In this document: one piece after another, positions 45,182 through 53,899 of the stretch | How the letters are laid out: each line of letters starts with the position of its first letter | How positions within the stretch are numbered: the stretch's first letter is position 1 | Position numbers and translations under genes: made by a program | Assembly: GCF_030295405.1 (NCBI RefSeq) | Contig: NZ_AP027080.1 | Coordinates: forward strand, 806,001-870,000 | DNA: 64,000 nt | Direction of reading: 5' to 3' | Origin: Mesoterricola silvestris | GTDB taxonomy: Bacteria > Acidobacteriota > Holophagae > Holophagales > Holophagaceae | The notes under the pieces: model-generated | Told to the model about the DNA's origin: nothing | Databases searched by the model: none | The model's input: the letters and a program-made list of their open reading frames with translations, nothing else

Positions 45182-46317
45182 ACCTGGCCATCAGGGACAT
45201 CCGCGCCAATTTCCTGAAGTTCGTCCTCACGGCCCTGGGGGTGGGACTGCTGCTCATGGCCGCCCGGTCCATGGCGGGGCTCTACCGGGGGATCGTCTAC
45301 GACGCCCTGGAGGTCATTGAGGAGAGCGGCGCGGACCTTTGGGTGGTGCAGGCCGGCACCGAGGGGCCCTTCGCCGAAGCCTCGGTGCTGGACCGCACCC
45401 TGGCCGATCGGACCCGGGGCGTACCAGGGGTCGGGAAGGCCCGCCAGTTCGAGCTGGTGCAGAAGCGCTTCCAGGTCGCCGGGAGCACCATCCGGGGCTC
45501 CCTGCTGGGCCTGGACTTCCCGGAGGACCGGGGCGAGTGGCTCCCCCTGGTGGCCGGGCGATCCCTGTCCGCGTCCACCGGGGAAGCGCTGGGGGATCCG
45601 TCCATGGGCCTGCGCCTCGGGGATCCCGTGACGGTGGGCCGGACCACCTGCCGGGTCGTGGGCCTCATGCGGGGGCTGGTGGACGCCAGCGGCAACCCAA
45701 TCCTGGTGGCGTCCCTGAACGACGTGCTGGAGATGGAGAGCTGGCGCCCCAGCGAATCGGTGCTCCTGGAGCGGGCCGCGGGCCTTCCCGTGCGCTCCGC
45801 CAAGCAGGGGAAGATCGCCGCCGTCATGGTCAATCTGGACCCGGGCGCCCGGGAAAGCGAGGTCGTGGCGGCGATTTCCCGGTGGGGGGACGTGGCGGTG
45901 CTCACCCGGGCCCAGGAGCGAGACGCCATGCTGCTGGGGCGCCTGGACAAGCTGAGGACGCAGATCCTCATGTTCCTGGTCACCCTGCTCATCGTCAGCG
46001 GCGTTGTGGTCTCTGTGACCATCTACACCATGACCATGGAGAAGACCCATGAAATAGCCCTGCTCAAGCTCATCGGCGCGCGGAACTCGGTGATCATCAA
46101 CATGATCGTCCAGCAGTCGCTGCTCATGGGCGGGCTGGCCTTCCTGCTGGCCCTGGGTGCGGGCAGGCTGCTGAACCCCCTGTTCCCCCGGCGTCTGGTG
46201 CAGCTCCCGGCCGACACGCTCTTGTTCGCCCTCGTGGTGCTCCTTATCTGCGGTGCCGGGAGCGCCCTGGGCATCCTGAAGGCCATGGGCGTGCGGGCCC
46301 AGGAGGTGCTGTCGTGA
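45178..46317 (+). CDS. ABC transporter permease, MacB/FtsX-type
   Basis: 379 residues with one N-terminal helix (KFVLTALGVGLLLMAARSM), a large periplasmic domain (MacB-PCD-like, residues about 45-250) and three C-terminal helices (QILMFLVTLLIVSGVVVSVTIYT..., HEIALLKLIGARN motif, then LLFALVVLLICGAGSALGIL). The EIALLKLIGAR segment is the coupling signature of FtsX-like permeases. It starts at 45178 overlapping the adaptor and ends overlapping the ATPase gene. Confidence 0.88.
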   Translation: MNLAIRDIRANFLKFVLTALGVGLLLMAARSMAGLYRGIVYDALEVIEESGADLWVVQAGTEGPFAEASVLDRTLADRTRGVPGVGKARQFELVQKRFQVAGSTIRGSLLGLDFPEDRGEWLPLVAGRSLSASTGEALGDPSMGLRLGDPVTVGRTTCRVVGLMRGLVDASGNPILVASLNDVLEMESWRPSESVLLERAAGLPVRSAKQGKIAAVMVNLDPGARESEVVAAISRWGDVAVLTRAQERDAMLLGRLDKLRTQILMFLVTLLIVSGVVVSVTIYTMTMEKTHEIALLKLIGARNSVIINMIVQQSLLMGGLAFLLALGAGRLLNPLFPRRLVQLPADTLLFALVVLLICGAGSALGILKAMGVRAQEVLS

Positions 46318-47003
46318 CCGCCATGCTGGAACTGCGGGGCGTGACCCGGGTGTACGGAACCGGAGAGAACGCGGTGAGGGCCGTGGACGGCGTGGACCTG
46401 CGCATCCTCCGGGGAGAGTTTGTGGCGCTCCTGGGGCCCAGCGGCTGCGGCAAGACCACCCTCCTCCTCATGGCGGGCCTCCTGGACGCGCCCACCCGGG
46501 GGGAAGTGTGGATCGCGGGGCGGCGCGCCGAAGGCGGGGACAAGGCCCGGGACTTCCGCCGCAACACCATCGGCTTCGTCTTCCAGAAGCCCAACCTGAT
46601 CCCCTTCCTCACCGCGGAGGAAAACGTCTGTCTCGGGATGCGGATCAACGACGTCTCCCGGGCCCAGGCGCGGGTCCGCTCCCTGGAGCTGCTGGACTAC
46701 CTGGGCGTGGCCGCACGGGCCGGGAACTACCCCAGCCAGCTCTCCGGCGGGGAGCAGCAGCGCATCGCCATCGCCCGCGCCCTTGCCAACCGGCCGGCCC
46801 TCATCCTCGCGGACGAGCCCACCGCCGCCCTGGACAGCGCCCGGGGGCGCCGGGTCTTCGAGCAGTTCAAGCGCGTTGCCTCGGAGCTGGGCACCGCGAT
46901 CATCTGCGTCACCCACGACCACCGTTCCCTGGATCTGGTGGACCGGGTGCTCGAGATGTCGGACGGACAGCTCATTCCCGCTTCAGCCCCAGTTCGGCCC
47001 TGA
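46314..47003 (+). CDS. ABC transporter ATPase, MacB/LolD-type
   Basis: 229 residues with Walker A GPSGCGKTT, Q-loop VFQKPNLIP, signature LSGGEQQRIAIARAL, Walker B LILADEPTAALD and the His switch VTHDHRS. GTG start overlaps the permease stop. Together EF-hand, adaptor, permease and ATPase form a MacAB-like efflux or lipoprotein-trafficking unit. Its 3' end overlaps the convergent LytTR regulator by 32 bp. Confidence 0.92.
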   Translation: MTAMLELRGVTRVYGTGENAVRAVDGVDLRILRGEFVALLGPSGCGKTTLLLMAGLLDAPTRGEVWIAGRRAEGGDKARDFRRNTIGFVFQKPNLIPFLTAEENVCLGMRINDVSRAQARVRSLELLDYLGVAARAGNYPSQLSGGEQQRIAIARALANRPALILADEPTAALDSARGRRVFEQFKRVASELGTAIICVTHDHRSLDLVDRVLEMSDGQLIPASAPVRP

Positions 47004-47697
47004 TGCGGGGGGCGGCGGGGCGACTGCTTTCCAGCTCGATTCCACCTTGCAGGCGAAGCAGAAGCCGGCCATCTTCCAGCGACCGGAAGCCCAGGATCGC
47101 GTCCTTGCGCACCAGCAGGTGCCGGTGGATCCTCAGCAGGCCCGGGAACAGGGTCTCCACCTCCACGAGGGCCTTCCACAGGGTCGGCATGCGCTCCCCG
47201 GTCGGGGGCACGGCGAACACCTGGTTGTCATCCACGACGAAATGGGAGAGCTTGTTCAGCTCCAGGAAGAGGGTCCCTTCGCCCGCCTTCACGGGGATGC
47301 GCTTCAAGGGAGCGGCCTGGGCCGGACGGGCCTCCTGGCCCAGGAACGCGGCCAGTCGGCCAAGGGCCTGGGCCAGGCGTTCCTCGGATACGGGCTTCAG
47401 CAGGTAGTCCACGGCCGAGCCGTCGAAGGCCTCCAGGGCGTGGCCGGGGAAGGCGGTCACCAGCACCACCGGCAGGTTCCGCCCGTGCTGCTTGAGCAGC
47501 TCCAGGCCCGTGACCCCGGGCATGCGGATGTCCAGGAAGAGGGCGTCCACGGCGGGGGCCTCCGCCAGCCAGGCCTGGAGGGTGGTGCCGCTGCGGAAGG
47601 CCCCCACCACCTCGCAGCCGGCCTCCTTCAGGAGCCTCACCAACCGCTCCTGGTTGAGCAGCTCGTCCTCGGCCACGGCGACGCGGATGGGGTTCAT
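46972..47697 (-). CDS. LytTR-family response regulator
   Basis: 241 residues: receiver domain with the acidic pocket AEDE, phospho-Asp in ALFLDIRMPG, Thr in VLVTAF and Lys in YLLKPV, then a LytTR DNA-binding domain (FLELNKLSHFVVDDNQVFAV, LFPGLLRIHRHLLVRKDAI). It overlaps the kinase gene by 4 bp (ATGA). Probable targets include the neighbouring secreted-protein cluster or the exporter. Confidence 0.92.
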   Translation of the reverse strand: MNPIRVAVAEDELLNQERLVRLLKEAGCEVVGAFRSGTTLQAWLAEAPAVDALFLDIRMPGVTGLELLKQHGRNLPVVLVTAFPGHALEAFDGSAVDYLLKPVSEERLAQALGRLAAFLGQEARPAQAAPLKRIPVKAGEGTLFLELNKLSHFVVDDNQVFAVPPTGERMPTLWKALVEVETLFPGLLRIHRHLLVRKDAILGFRSLEDGRLLLRLQGGIELESSRPAAPRIRAELGLKRE

Positions 47698-48782
47698 CGG
47701 CCTCCCTCCCAGGGCAGGTCCAGCTCGGCCCGCGTGAAGTCCCCGGCGCGGGACAGGCGGAAGGAGCCGGGGGGGTCCATGTTCTCCAGCCGTTTCCTCA
47801 GGTTGGACAGGCCCACCCCGGGGGACCAGGTTTCGGCCAGTGGAAAGCCTTCGTTCTCGACGCCGATGATCAACCGGTCCCCCTTGCGCGCCAGATCCAG
47901 GCGCACCTCCCCCCCCTCATCGGAGGGGGCGACCCCGTGCTTGATGGCGTTCTCCACCACGGGCTGGAGCAGGAGGGGCGGGATGCGGTAGGCCTCGCAC
48001 CCTTCGGGCCAGAGCCAGCGCACCTGGAGCCGGTCGCCGAACCGCACCTGCTCGATGGCCAGGAAGAGCTCCAGGAGCCGACGCTCCTCGGACAGGGGGA
48101 TGGTGCGGCGCCTGGCGCAGGCGGTGACCATGCGGTAGTAGCTGGAGAAGTCCAGGAGGGCCCGCTCGGTGGCGACGGGGTCCTTGCGCACCAGCTCAGC
48201 CAGCCCGCCCAGGGCGTTGTACAGCACGTGAGGGTCCAGTTCGGCTTGCAGCACGCGAGCTTCCGTCTCCTTCAGGGCCTCCCCGAGGAGGCGCTGGCGT
48301 TCCGCGGCCTCCCGCTTCTCGTCCTCCGCCGCTTCCCGCTCGGCCATGAACCACCCGACCAGGAAGATCAGGGGCAGGCCCGCGGCGTCCACCAGCACCA
48401 GGGGGTGGATGCCCAGGAGGCGGGAGGTGGCCAGAAGCCGGGCCGGGTAGGCGGGATCGCGCCCCAGGAGGAACTCGGGGACCAGGAAGAGCCCCGTGAT
48501 GGTCGCCATCCACAGCGCGTTCCAGACGATGGCCTGGGCCGAGCCCCGCACCAGGCCCAGGTGCCGCTCCCCGGAGCCCGTCCACTGCCAGGGCATGGGC
48601 CCCAGGAGGAGGCAGCCCATCATGAGGGTTCCGATGAAGGTGATCATGGTTCCGGAGGGGGTGACGGCCCTCCAGAAGAGGATCCGTTCGAAGAGCACCA
48701 GGAAGGCGAAGACGAACAGCGCCCCCCACCGGGAGAGGCGCAGCCGTCCTTGCAGTCGTTGACGAACCTGGCGGAATTGCAT
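47694..48782 (-). CDS. LytS-type sensor histidine kinase
   Basis: 362 residues from ATG 48782: four to five membrane helices, a coiled segment (EREAAEDEKREAAERQRLL), the His_kinase block LQAELDPHVLYNALGGLAELV (phospho-His in DPHVLYN) and an ATPase domain (LLLQPVVENAIKHGV, GVGLSNLRKRLE). Pairs with the LytTR regulator. The gap from the upstream 98-residue gene is only 11 bp, so it may be cotranscribed with the secreted-protein cluster. No good ribosome site is visible. Confidence 0.9.
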   Translation of the reverse strand: MQFRQVRQRLQGRLRLSRWGALFVFAFLVLFERILFWRAVTPSGTMITFIGTLMMGCLLLGPMPWQWTGSGERHLGLVRGSAQAIVWNALWMATITGLFLVPEFLLGRDPAYPARLLATSRLLGIHPLVLVDAAGLPLIFLVGWFMAEREAAEDEKREAAERQRLLGEALKETEARVLQAELDPHVLYNALGGLAELVRKDPVATERALLDFSSYYRMVTACARRRTIPLSEERRLLELFLAIEQVRFGDRLQVRWLWPEGCEAYRIPPLLLQPVVENAIKHGVAPSDEGGEVRLDLARKGDRLIIGVENEGFPLAETWSPGVGLSNLRKRLENMDPPGSFRLSRAGDFTRAELDLPWEGGR

Positions 48783-48793
48783 AGGGAGGGTGA

Positions 48794-49090
48794 TTATAGC
48801 CCCTCCGGAGAGCCCGAGGCGCGGGCGCGCATGCGGGAAACGAGGATCGAGACGAGGAGCCCATGGCGAACGGGCACGGCCGTCCCGCGCCGGCACTCCA
48901 CCCAGGCGAGGGGCGGGAAATCCAGGTTCATGAAGCCGTTGCGGATGCACCCCTCGATCCGCTCGAATTCCTCGAGACGGATCGTGCCGGCATAGTTCCG
49001 GCCCAGGAGGGCATCCTCGACGATCACCACGGCCCGGAAGGGCTCGCGGTCGTCGACCCGGAGGATGGGGAGCGCGTCCGTGGTTGCCAT
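48794..49090 (-). CDS. 98-residue hypothetical protein
   Basis: No signal peptide; residues such as DREPFRAVVIVEDALLGRN and GTIRLEEFERIEGCIRNGFM give a compact alpha/beta domain. Its ATG overlaps the stop of the DUF4382 lipoprotein gene and the LytS kinase follows 11 bp on. No family recognised; conserved placement between lipoprotein and kinase would suggest a role in signalling. Confidence 0.65.
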   Translation of the reverse strand: MATTDALPILRVDDREPFRAVVIVEDALLGRNYAGTIRLEEFERIEGCIRNGFMNLDFPPLAWVECRRGTAVPVRHGLLVSILVSRMRARASGSPEGL

Positions 49091-50841
49091 CAGTCGAACA
49101 GGTTGACCCAGTAGGCGTTCAGCGTGCCATCGCCCTTGGGCAGTCCGAAGACGGCGACCTTGGCCCCGGCCGTGAGGTGGGAGGCCCACTGGGTATCCAG
49201 AACGATGGGGGTCACGGTCACGACGCTGCCGATCTTCTTGTATTCGGTAACCACGGTCAGGGTCTGCAGGCCGCCGTTGGTGAGGCTGCCCAGGTTCACC
49301 GTCAGCGGAACAGGGGCCGCGGCTCCCTGGGGCGTGTAGCTCACCACCATCTGGCCGGAGGCGTACGGGGTGGTGATGGATTGGAGGGAGGAGGACAGCG
49401 CCGCGGGGATGAAGACGGCGTCGCGGGAGACCCAGGCGCCGTTCGTCCAGTCCAGGCTGCTCACAACCTGGGAGCGGGGTCCTGACGCGGGCATGGCCTG
49501 GGCGATGAAGGCATTGACGTCGGTGGAGGCGGCGTCGGGGTGAAGGGCGTTCCACCAGGAGAAGGCTGTTCCGAAGCCCAGGGTGTGGACCTCAGGGGTC
49601 GTGGTGATGACCTTGCTCACCGTGAACCCGGTGGCGGAGGCGGCGGTGACGTCGCCCTCGTAGGTGCCCCGTTCGATGGTGACGGTGGCGGCCACCATCG
49701 GGGCCGTATTGGGGTTGACCGCGGTGACCTGGAGTTTGAAGCCCTTGGCGAGGTTTGCCAGGAACGCGGGGCCCGTGCCGATGGGGGTGGCGCCGGCCTG
49801 GTAGTAGAACTGCGTGGCGGCGTCCACCCCGAAGACGGCCGGGATCCCGGTGGCCCTGAGGATCGTGAACCGGGCGTTGGCGGTGTCGACGTTCGTCACG
49901 TGGCCCGCGGGGGTCCAGGTGATCAGTTTGCTGGCATCGGCGGAGTACGCGATCCTCACCGCGGTGAGGGTGCCGTCGCCGTTGATTCGGGCAGTGGCAA
50001 GCAGGGCCTTCGGGGCCGTCAGGGCCGCGGGTACCGTGAGGGAGGACACGGCCGTCACAGGCAGGGTGTCCAGATCGTAGAACACCGCGGGGGTGGTGGC
50101 GTCCAGCAGCAGCCCGCGGGTATAGCCGTAGACGGTCTTGAACTGCAGCGATTTGGCGTCTGCGGCCACGGAGGCCACGGTGCCACGTACCGGGCGGATG
50201 CCCGCCTGGACCAGGGTCCTGACCCCGTTTTCCAGCATCTGCCGGATCTGGAACTCGACGTTATAGACCGTGTTTCCGCCCAGGCCGTGGGCCACGATGA
50301 ACTGCGGGTGTGCCAGGTTGAAGTCGGCCTGCACGGAAGTGGCCTGGCCCGCCACCACGGTGACCGGCGTGCTGAGGAGGACGGACACGACTGCGTTGCC
50401 GGTGGCGGGGTCCACGCCCCGCACCGCGATCTGGCTGGCGGGAATGGCGGTGGTGGATCCGGCGGGGACGAGGGTGATGTTGGAGGGGCTTCCGTCCACT
50501 TCCACCACGAGCCGGTCGTAGGTGCCCGGGGGGATCTGGGCGCTGTTGAGCAGCTCGGAGACGCCGTCCAGGTCCACCAGATTGAGGGTCTGGCCCGCGG
50601 TGGCGCCGTCGTAGAGGACGGCGCCGCCGGCCACGGTGGCGCCTACGGGCACCAGGGTGGCCTTTCGCACAATGACGCCAATCTGGGACCAGCTATCCAC
50701 CGGGGCGTCGGTGACCAGAAGGCTGACCGAACCAGTGGTGGCTGCCGGAGGAGGCGCGGTCGTGGAGGCGGTGTTGCCGCCGCAGGCCGTGGCGAGGAGA
50801 AGCGGGCCGCAGATGGCCAGCAGGAGGATCGGGGTTCGCAT
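49090..50841 (-). CDS. DUF4382-type lipoprotein
   Basis: 583 residues. Signal peptide with lipobox LLATACGG, then a Thr/Ala/Pro linker. Residues about 38-170 match the DUF4382 pattern (GSVSLLVTDAPVDSWSQIGVIVRKATL, NLVDLDGVSELLNSAQIPPGTYDRLVVEV). The rest is beta-rich and repeats short DUF5666-like strands (VRGTVASVAADAKSLQF, HVTNVDTANARFTI). Anchored to the outer membrane, presumably facing out. GGAG precedes ATG 50841. Confidence 0.85.
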   Translation of the reverse strand: MRTPILLLAICGPLLLATACGGNTASTTAPPPAATTGSVSLLVTDAPVDSWSQIGVIVRKATLVPVGATVAGGAVLYDGATAGQTLNLVDLDGVSELLNSAQIPPGTYDRLVVEVDGSPSNITLVPAGSTTAIPASQIAVRGVDPATGNAVVSVLLSTPVTVVAGQATSVQADFNLAHPQFIVAHGLGGNTVYNVEFQIRQMLENGVRTLVQAGIRPVRGTVASVAADAKSLQFKTVYGYTRGLLLDATTPAVFYDLDTLPVTAVSSLTVPAALTAPKALLATARINGDGTLTAVRIAYSADASKLITWTPAGHVTNVDTANARFTILRATGIPAVFGVDAATQFYYQAGATPIGTGPAFLANLAKGFKLQVTAVNPNTAPMVAATVTIERGTYEGDVTAASATGFTVSKVITTTPEVHTLGFGTAFSWWNALHPDAASTDVNAFIAQAMPASGPRSQVVSSLDWTNGAWVSRDAVFIPAALSSSLQSITTPYASGQMVVSYTPQGAAAPVPLTVNLGSLTNGGLQTLTVVTEYKKIGSVVTVTPIVLDTQWASHLTAGAKVAVFGLPKGDGTLNAYWVNLFD

Positions 50842-50861
50842 GGGGGCTCCTTGGATGGGGG

Positions 50862-51287
50862 CTACTGGCCCAGGAAGTAGTTTCGGAGGCCGTCGAACCG
50901 GGTCTGGGCCTCGCTGATGAAGCCCAGGGCCTTGGTTCTCTGGGCGGGGGTGAGGACGGGATCGAGCTCGCCGACCACCTGGTGGATCTCCAGGAGCACT
51001 TGGGTCCCGGCGGTGGCGGTGGCCTCCTGGAGGCCGAGGATGTCCTGGGTGGAGGTGCCGGGGTCCAGGCACGCCGTCACCATCCGCCGGCGCGCATCGT
51101 GGAGGGCGTTGGCCTTGGCCAGCAGGGCCGGGCGGTGTTTATCCAGGATGAGTCGCACGGCCTGTTCCTGGTCGGCGGTGAGATCCAGGCGGCGGGCGAG
51201 GAAGGCCGTGGCGTCGGTGCGGGACACCACGGGGAGGGAGAGGACCAGGGCCGGGACGGCCAGGAGGGATGGCAGGAGGGTGGCCAT
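50862..51287 (-). CDS. periplasmic LTxxQ/Spy-CpxP-like protein
   Basis: 141 residues; signal peptide MATLLPSLLAVPALVLSLPVVS; helical body with LDLTADQEQAVRLIL and LDPVLTPAQRTKALGF, two L-T-x-x-Q-like segments as in CpxP/Spy periplasmic chaperones. It is a paralogue of the protein at 51409. 20 bp precede the lipoprotein start. Confidence 0.75.
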   Translation of the reverse strand: MATLLPSLLAVPALVLSLPVVSRTDATAFLARRLDLTADQEQAVRLILDKHRPALLAKANALHDARRRMVTACLDPGTSTQDILGLQEATATAGTQVLLEIHQVVGELDPVLTPAQRTKALGFISEAQTRFDGLRNYFLGQ

Positions 51288-51298
51288 GATGGGCTCCT

Positions 51299-51412
51299 TC
51301 AGTGGGAGGTGGCCAGGCCCGCGGGGTCCGTAGGGGACCCGGCCCGGGACTGGGCGAAGGTGGGCACGGCGATAAGGGCGAGGGCAGCGAAGATGGCGAG
51401 GGCGCGGGTCAT
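51299..51412 (-). CDS. 37-residue exported peptide
   Basis: MTRALAIFAALALIAVPTFA forms a clean signal peptide, leaving a mature tail of 17 residues. ATG overlaps the upstream stop (ATGA) and the stop lies 11 bp before the next gene. It may be a secreted peptide, a translation-coupling leader, or a shortened relic. Confidence 0.55.
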   Translation of the reverse strand: MTRALAIFAALALIAVPTFAQSRAGSPTDPAGLATSH

Positions 51413-51912
51413 TGGCCGGCTCCTTGGGTGGATGGGGGAAAGGTCCCGGCCATGGCCCAGCCGTGGACGGGGGAGGTCTGGGCCTGGGGCCACAGGGCGG
51501 AGAGGTAGGTGCGGATGCCTTCGAGGCGCGCCGAGGCGTCCTCCCGGTACTGGGCGGTCCGGGCGAGCTGGGCGGGGTCCAGGATGGTCTCGATCTCCCG
51601 GCTGGCTCCGTCGACTTCCCGCATCAGGCGGTCGGTGAGTTCCTGGACATACCCTTTGGCTGCCAGCAGGGTGCCGGGTGAGGACTGGAGGCTCACGCAG
51701 TCATCCACCATGCGGCGGTGGGAATCCCGGAGGCGGCTTGCCAGAGCCGCCAAGCGCGGCTTCCGGGCTTCGAGAATCCGGCGCAGCGCCGCCTCCTGGT
51801 CCGGTGTGAGGTCCAGCCGGGACCCCAGGAAGAGGACCGAGGGATCCTGGCGGGCATTGGCCAGGGCCGTGATGAGGGCGGGAATGGCCAACAGGGGCCG
51901 GTTTTCGCTCAT
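51409..51912 (-). CDS. LTxxQ/Spy-CpxP-like protein, paralogue
   Basis: 167 residues, similar in order to the protein at 50862: LDLTPDQEAALRRILEARKP, DSHRRMVDDC, ETILDPAQLARTAQYREDASARLEGIRTY. The N-terminus (LLAIPALITALANARQ) is a weak signal sequence. First gene of the run secreted proteins, lipoprotein, 98-residue protein, LytS, LytTR, all on the minus strand with tight spacing. Confidence 0.72.
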   Translation of the reverse strand: MSENRPLLAIPALITALANARQDPSVLFLGSRLDLTPDQEAALRRILEARKPRLAALASRLRDSHRRMVDDCVSLQSSPGTLLAAKGYVQELTDRLMREVDGASREIETILDPAQLARTAQYREDASARLEGIRTYLSALWPQAQTSPVHGWAMAGTFPPSTQGAGQ

Positions 51913-52058
51913 GGTGATCTCCCTTCGCTGCCTGAATTAGACGGCGGAAGGAAGGACGGCGCCGGCGGATCGCCGGAACTGGCGGCCCCCTGGGTCGAAC
52001 TGACTTTCCAGGGGGTCGAACTTCCCTCTTTGAGATCAGGTCAAGAACACAGGTTCTC

Positions 52059-52103
52059 TTGACAAGGGAGCGGCGCGCCTTAGCCTGTGAGTGAGCACTC
52101 ACA
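52059..52103 (+). promoter_or_regulatory. promoter and TetR operator
   Basis: TTGACA at 52059 and TAGCCT at 52081 (16-bp spacing) form a promoter. TGTGAGTG-AG-CACTCACA (52086-52103) is a perfect 8-2-8 palindrome of TetR-operator type starting in the -10 region, 11 bp before the regulator ATG, which predicts autorepression. Confidence 0.75.
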
Positions 52104-52114
52104 CGCAGGTCTCT

Positions 52115-52684
52115 ATGTCCCCCTCCGATACCCGTGAATCCCTCTTGAACGCTGCCGCCGACCTTTTGGCCGGAAGCGGCCTGGGGGAAGCCACGACCCA
52201 GAAGGTCGCCCGCGGGGCCGGAGTGGCCGAAGGCACCATCTACCGGCACTTCGCCTCCAAGGAGGCCCTGCTGGAGGCCGTTTTCGCCCGGGCCTGGGTG
52301 CGTCTCAACGAGGCCATGGAGGCGGGCCTCCCTTCCCGCGCGGAACCCGAGGCCCGCCTGCGGGCCTACCTGGGCACCACGCTGGCCGTCATGGGTTCCC
52401 ATCCGCAGGAGACGGCCTTGCTGCGCGTGGAATTCTCCTACCTGATGGCTGGCGAGGCCTGCCCAGTCCCGCCTGGCTCCCTCCAATTCGTCCGGATCCT
52501 GGAGGAGAGTATCCGCCTTGCCCAGGAGGCGGGGAAGGCGCGCCCCGGGCTGGATCCCGCCGTGGCCGCCACCTTCATCTACAACGGGGTCTCCAAGACC
52601 TGGGCCACCTTGAGGGCGGGCCCGGACCTGCCCCGCGTCGTCGCCGGCCTCCAAGGCTTTCTGGACGCCGCCCTTTTCCCGTAG
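52115..52684 (+). CDS. TetR-family regulator
   Basis: 189 residues. The ATG at 52115 is preferred because an upstream GTG (52091) lies inside the palindromic operator. Helix-turn-helix: DTRESLLNAAADLLAGSGLGEATTQKVARGAGVAEGTIYRHFASKEALLEAVF. The C-terminal ligand domain is unremarkable. 46 bp upstream of the nitroreductase gene, which it likely controls. Confidence 0.9.
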   Translation: MSPSDTRESLLNAAADLLAGSGLGEATTQKVARGAGVAEGTIYRHFASKEALLEAVFARAWVRLNEAMEAGLPSRAEPEARLRAYLGTTLAVMGSHPQETALLRVEFSYLMAGEACPVPPGSLQFVRILEESIRLAQEAGKARPGLDPAVAATFIYNGVSKTWATLRAGPDLPRVVAGLQGFLDAALFP

Positions 52685-52730
52685 CAACTCGCCCAGTTCT
52701 GGGCCGAAACCGCCCTGCCGGAGGTCTGCC

Positions 52731-53429
52731 TTGACCGATTTCTTCGATGCCGTTGATTCCCGGAGATCCATCCGGGCCTTCCTGCCCGATCCCGTTCCCG
52801 CGGAGGTGCTGGACCGCTGCCTGGATGCCGCCCTGAAGGCCCCCAGCACCAGCAACCTCCAGCCCTGGCGCTTCGTCCTCCTGCAGAGCCCGGAGGCCAG
52901 GGCAGGGGCCGTGAAGGTGTGCCTGGGGCAGGCCCCCGCGGCCTCCGCCCCGCTCCTGGTGGCGCTGGTGTGCGCCCCGGACTCCTGGCGCCGGAACCGC
53001 GACGAGGTTGTGCGGATCCTCGCGGCCCGCGGGGACCTCCGTAAGGGGCTGGACACCTACTACAACCGCCTGATCCCGTTGGTCTACCTTCACGGCCCCC
53101 TAAACCTGCTGGGGTGGTGGAAGCCCGCCGCGACATGGCTGACAAGCTTCTTCCGGCCGTTCCCGACGCTCCTGACCCGCACCGGCGTCAGGGTCGGCGC
53201 CCAGAAGACCACCGCCCTGGCCGCCGCCACCTTCATGCTGGCCCTGCGCGCCGAAGGCTTCGATTCCTGCCCCATGGAAGGCTTCGACAACCGCCGCGCT
53301 GCGAAGTTGTTGGGATTGAAGGGCGAGGAGGAGGTCTGCATGTTCCTGGCAGTGGGAAAGCGCGCTCCGGACGGGATCCGCTTCGAGCGCGCTCTGCTGC
53401 CCCGGGACTGGACAGTTCAGACCATCTGA
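52731..53429 (+). CDS. nitroreductase-family FMN protein
   Basis: 232 residues starting with TTG, with GGAGG 7 bases upstream. Nitroreductase start FFDAVDSRRSIRAFLPDPVP with the FMN phosphate-binding Arg-Arg-Ser, then LKAPSTSNLQPWRFVLL and the C-terminal GFDSCPMEGFD, LGLKGEEEVCMFLAVGK. An NAD(P)H-dependent reductase of nitro or quinone compounds. An internal segment (LVYLHGPLNLLGWWKPAATWL) is unusually hydrophobic and may associate with a membrane. Confidence 0.9.
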   Translation: MTDFFDAVDSRRSIRAFLPDPVPAEVLDRCLDAALKAPSTSNLQPWRFVLLQSPEARAGAVKVCLGQAPAASAPLLVALVCAPDSWRRNRDEVVRILAARGDLRKGLDTYYNRLIPLVYLHGPLNLLGWWKPAATWLTSFFRPFPTLLTRTGVRVGAQKTTALAAATFMLALRAEGFDSCPMEGFDNRRAAKLLGLKGEEEVCMFLAVGKRAPDGIRFERALLPRDWTVQTI

Positions 53430-53438
53430 CGGGGGCCG

Positions 53439-53582
53439 ATGCTGTTCCGCCTTACCAGGCTAACCAAGCTGATCGCCAACCTGCCGTTCACGGGCCCCCG
53501 ATTGCGGGACCTGACCGCAAGCAGGACGTTCCTGGACTTTTCAATTCAGCAAGGTAGGCGGGACTTTGGACCGCTTTTGTAG
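53439..53582 (+). CDS. short frame after the nitroreductase, doubtful
   Basis: 47 residues (MLFRLTRLTKLIANLPFTGP then RLRDLTASRTFLDFSIQ), nine bases after the nitroreductase stop. It may be a small gene or the beginning of a truncated one. Confidence 0.3.
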   Translation: MLFRLTRLTKLIANLPFTGPRLRDLTASRTFLDFSIQQGRRDFGPLL

Positions 53583-53899
53583 TGCACCGAAATTGTCGGT
53601 TTATCCCTGTCGTGTCAACCGGTGTAGTCCGTCATGAATGCAATTCGTGCCGCCTCGTTGGGTGAGCAACCCTTGAAAGATTTGCAAGTCTTGTACTTCT
53701 GCCCCCAGGCCACTCCGTATTCCACCGGGGTAGCGGATTAAACATTGCGGTTTGAAACCGCTGCGTTCACGGTGCACGCACTTTGGAATCCTTGCCCGGG
53801 GATGCACGCAGCCATCGTTTCAGTCAAGTCGTCGGGTCCCTGCCTGCTCCACCCTCAAAGCAGCGACCTGACCATCATCGAAAGGGTGGGGGCATGGGT
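53583..53899. other. 317-bp gap without a supported gene
   Basis: No gene, hairpin or operator convinces me here. Base composition is lower in GC than the flanks, consistent with decayed DNA at the end of the TetR locus. Confidence 0.4.

Noticed and set aside
48783-48800. A perfect TATAAT just before the LytS kinase, suggesting a leaderless transcript
   Set aside because: The hexamer contains the TAA stop of the upstream gene, no -35 box stands at the right distance, and the 11-bp gap suggests simple cotranscription.
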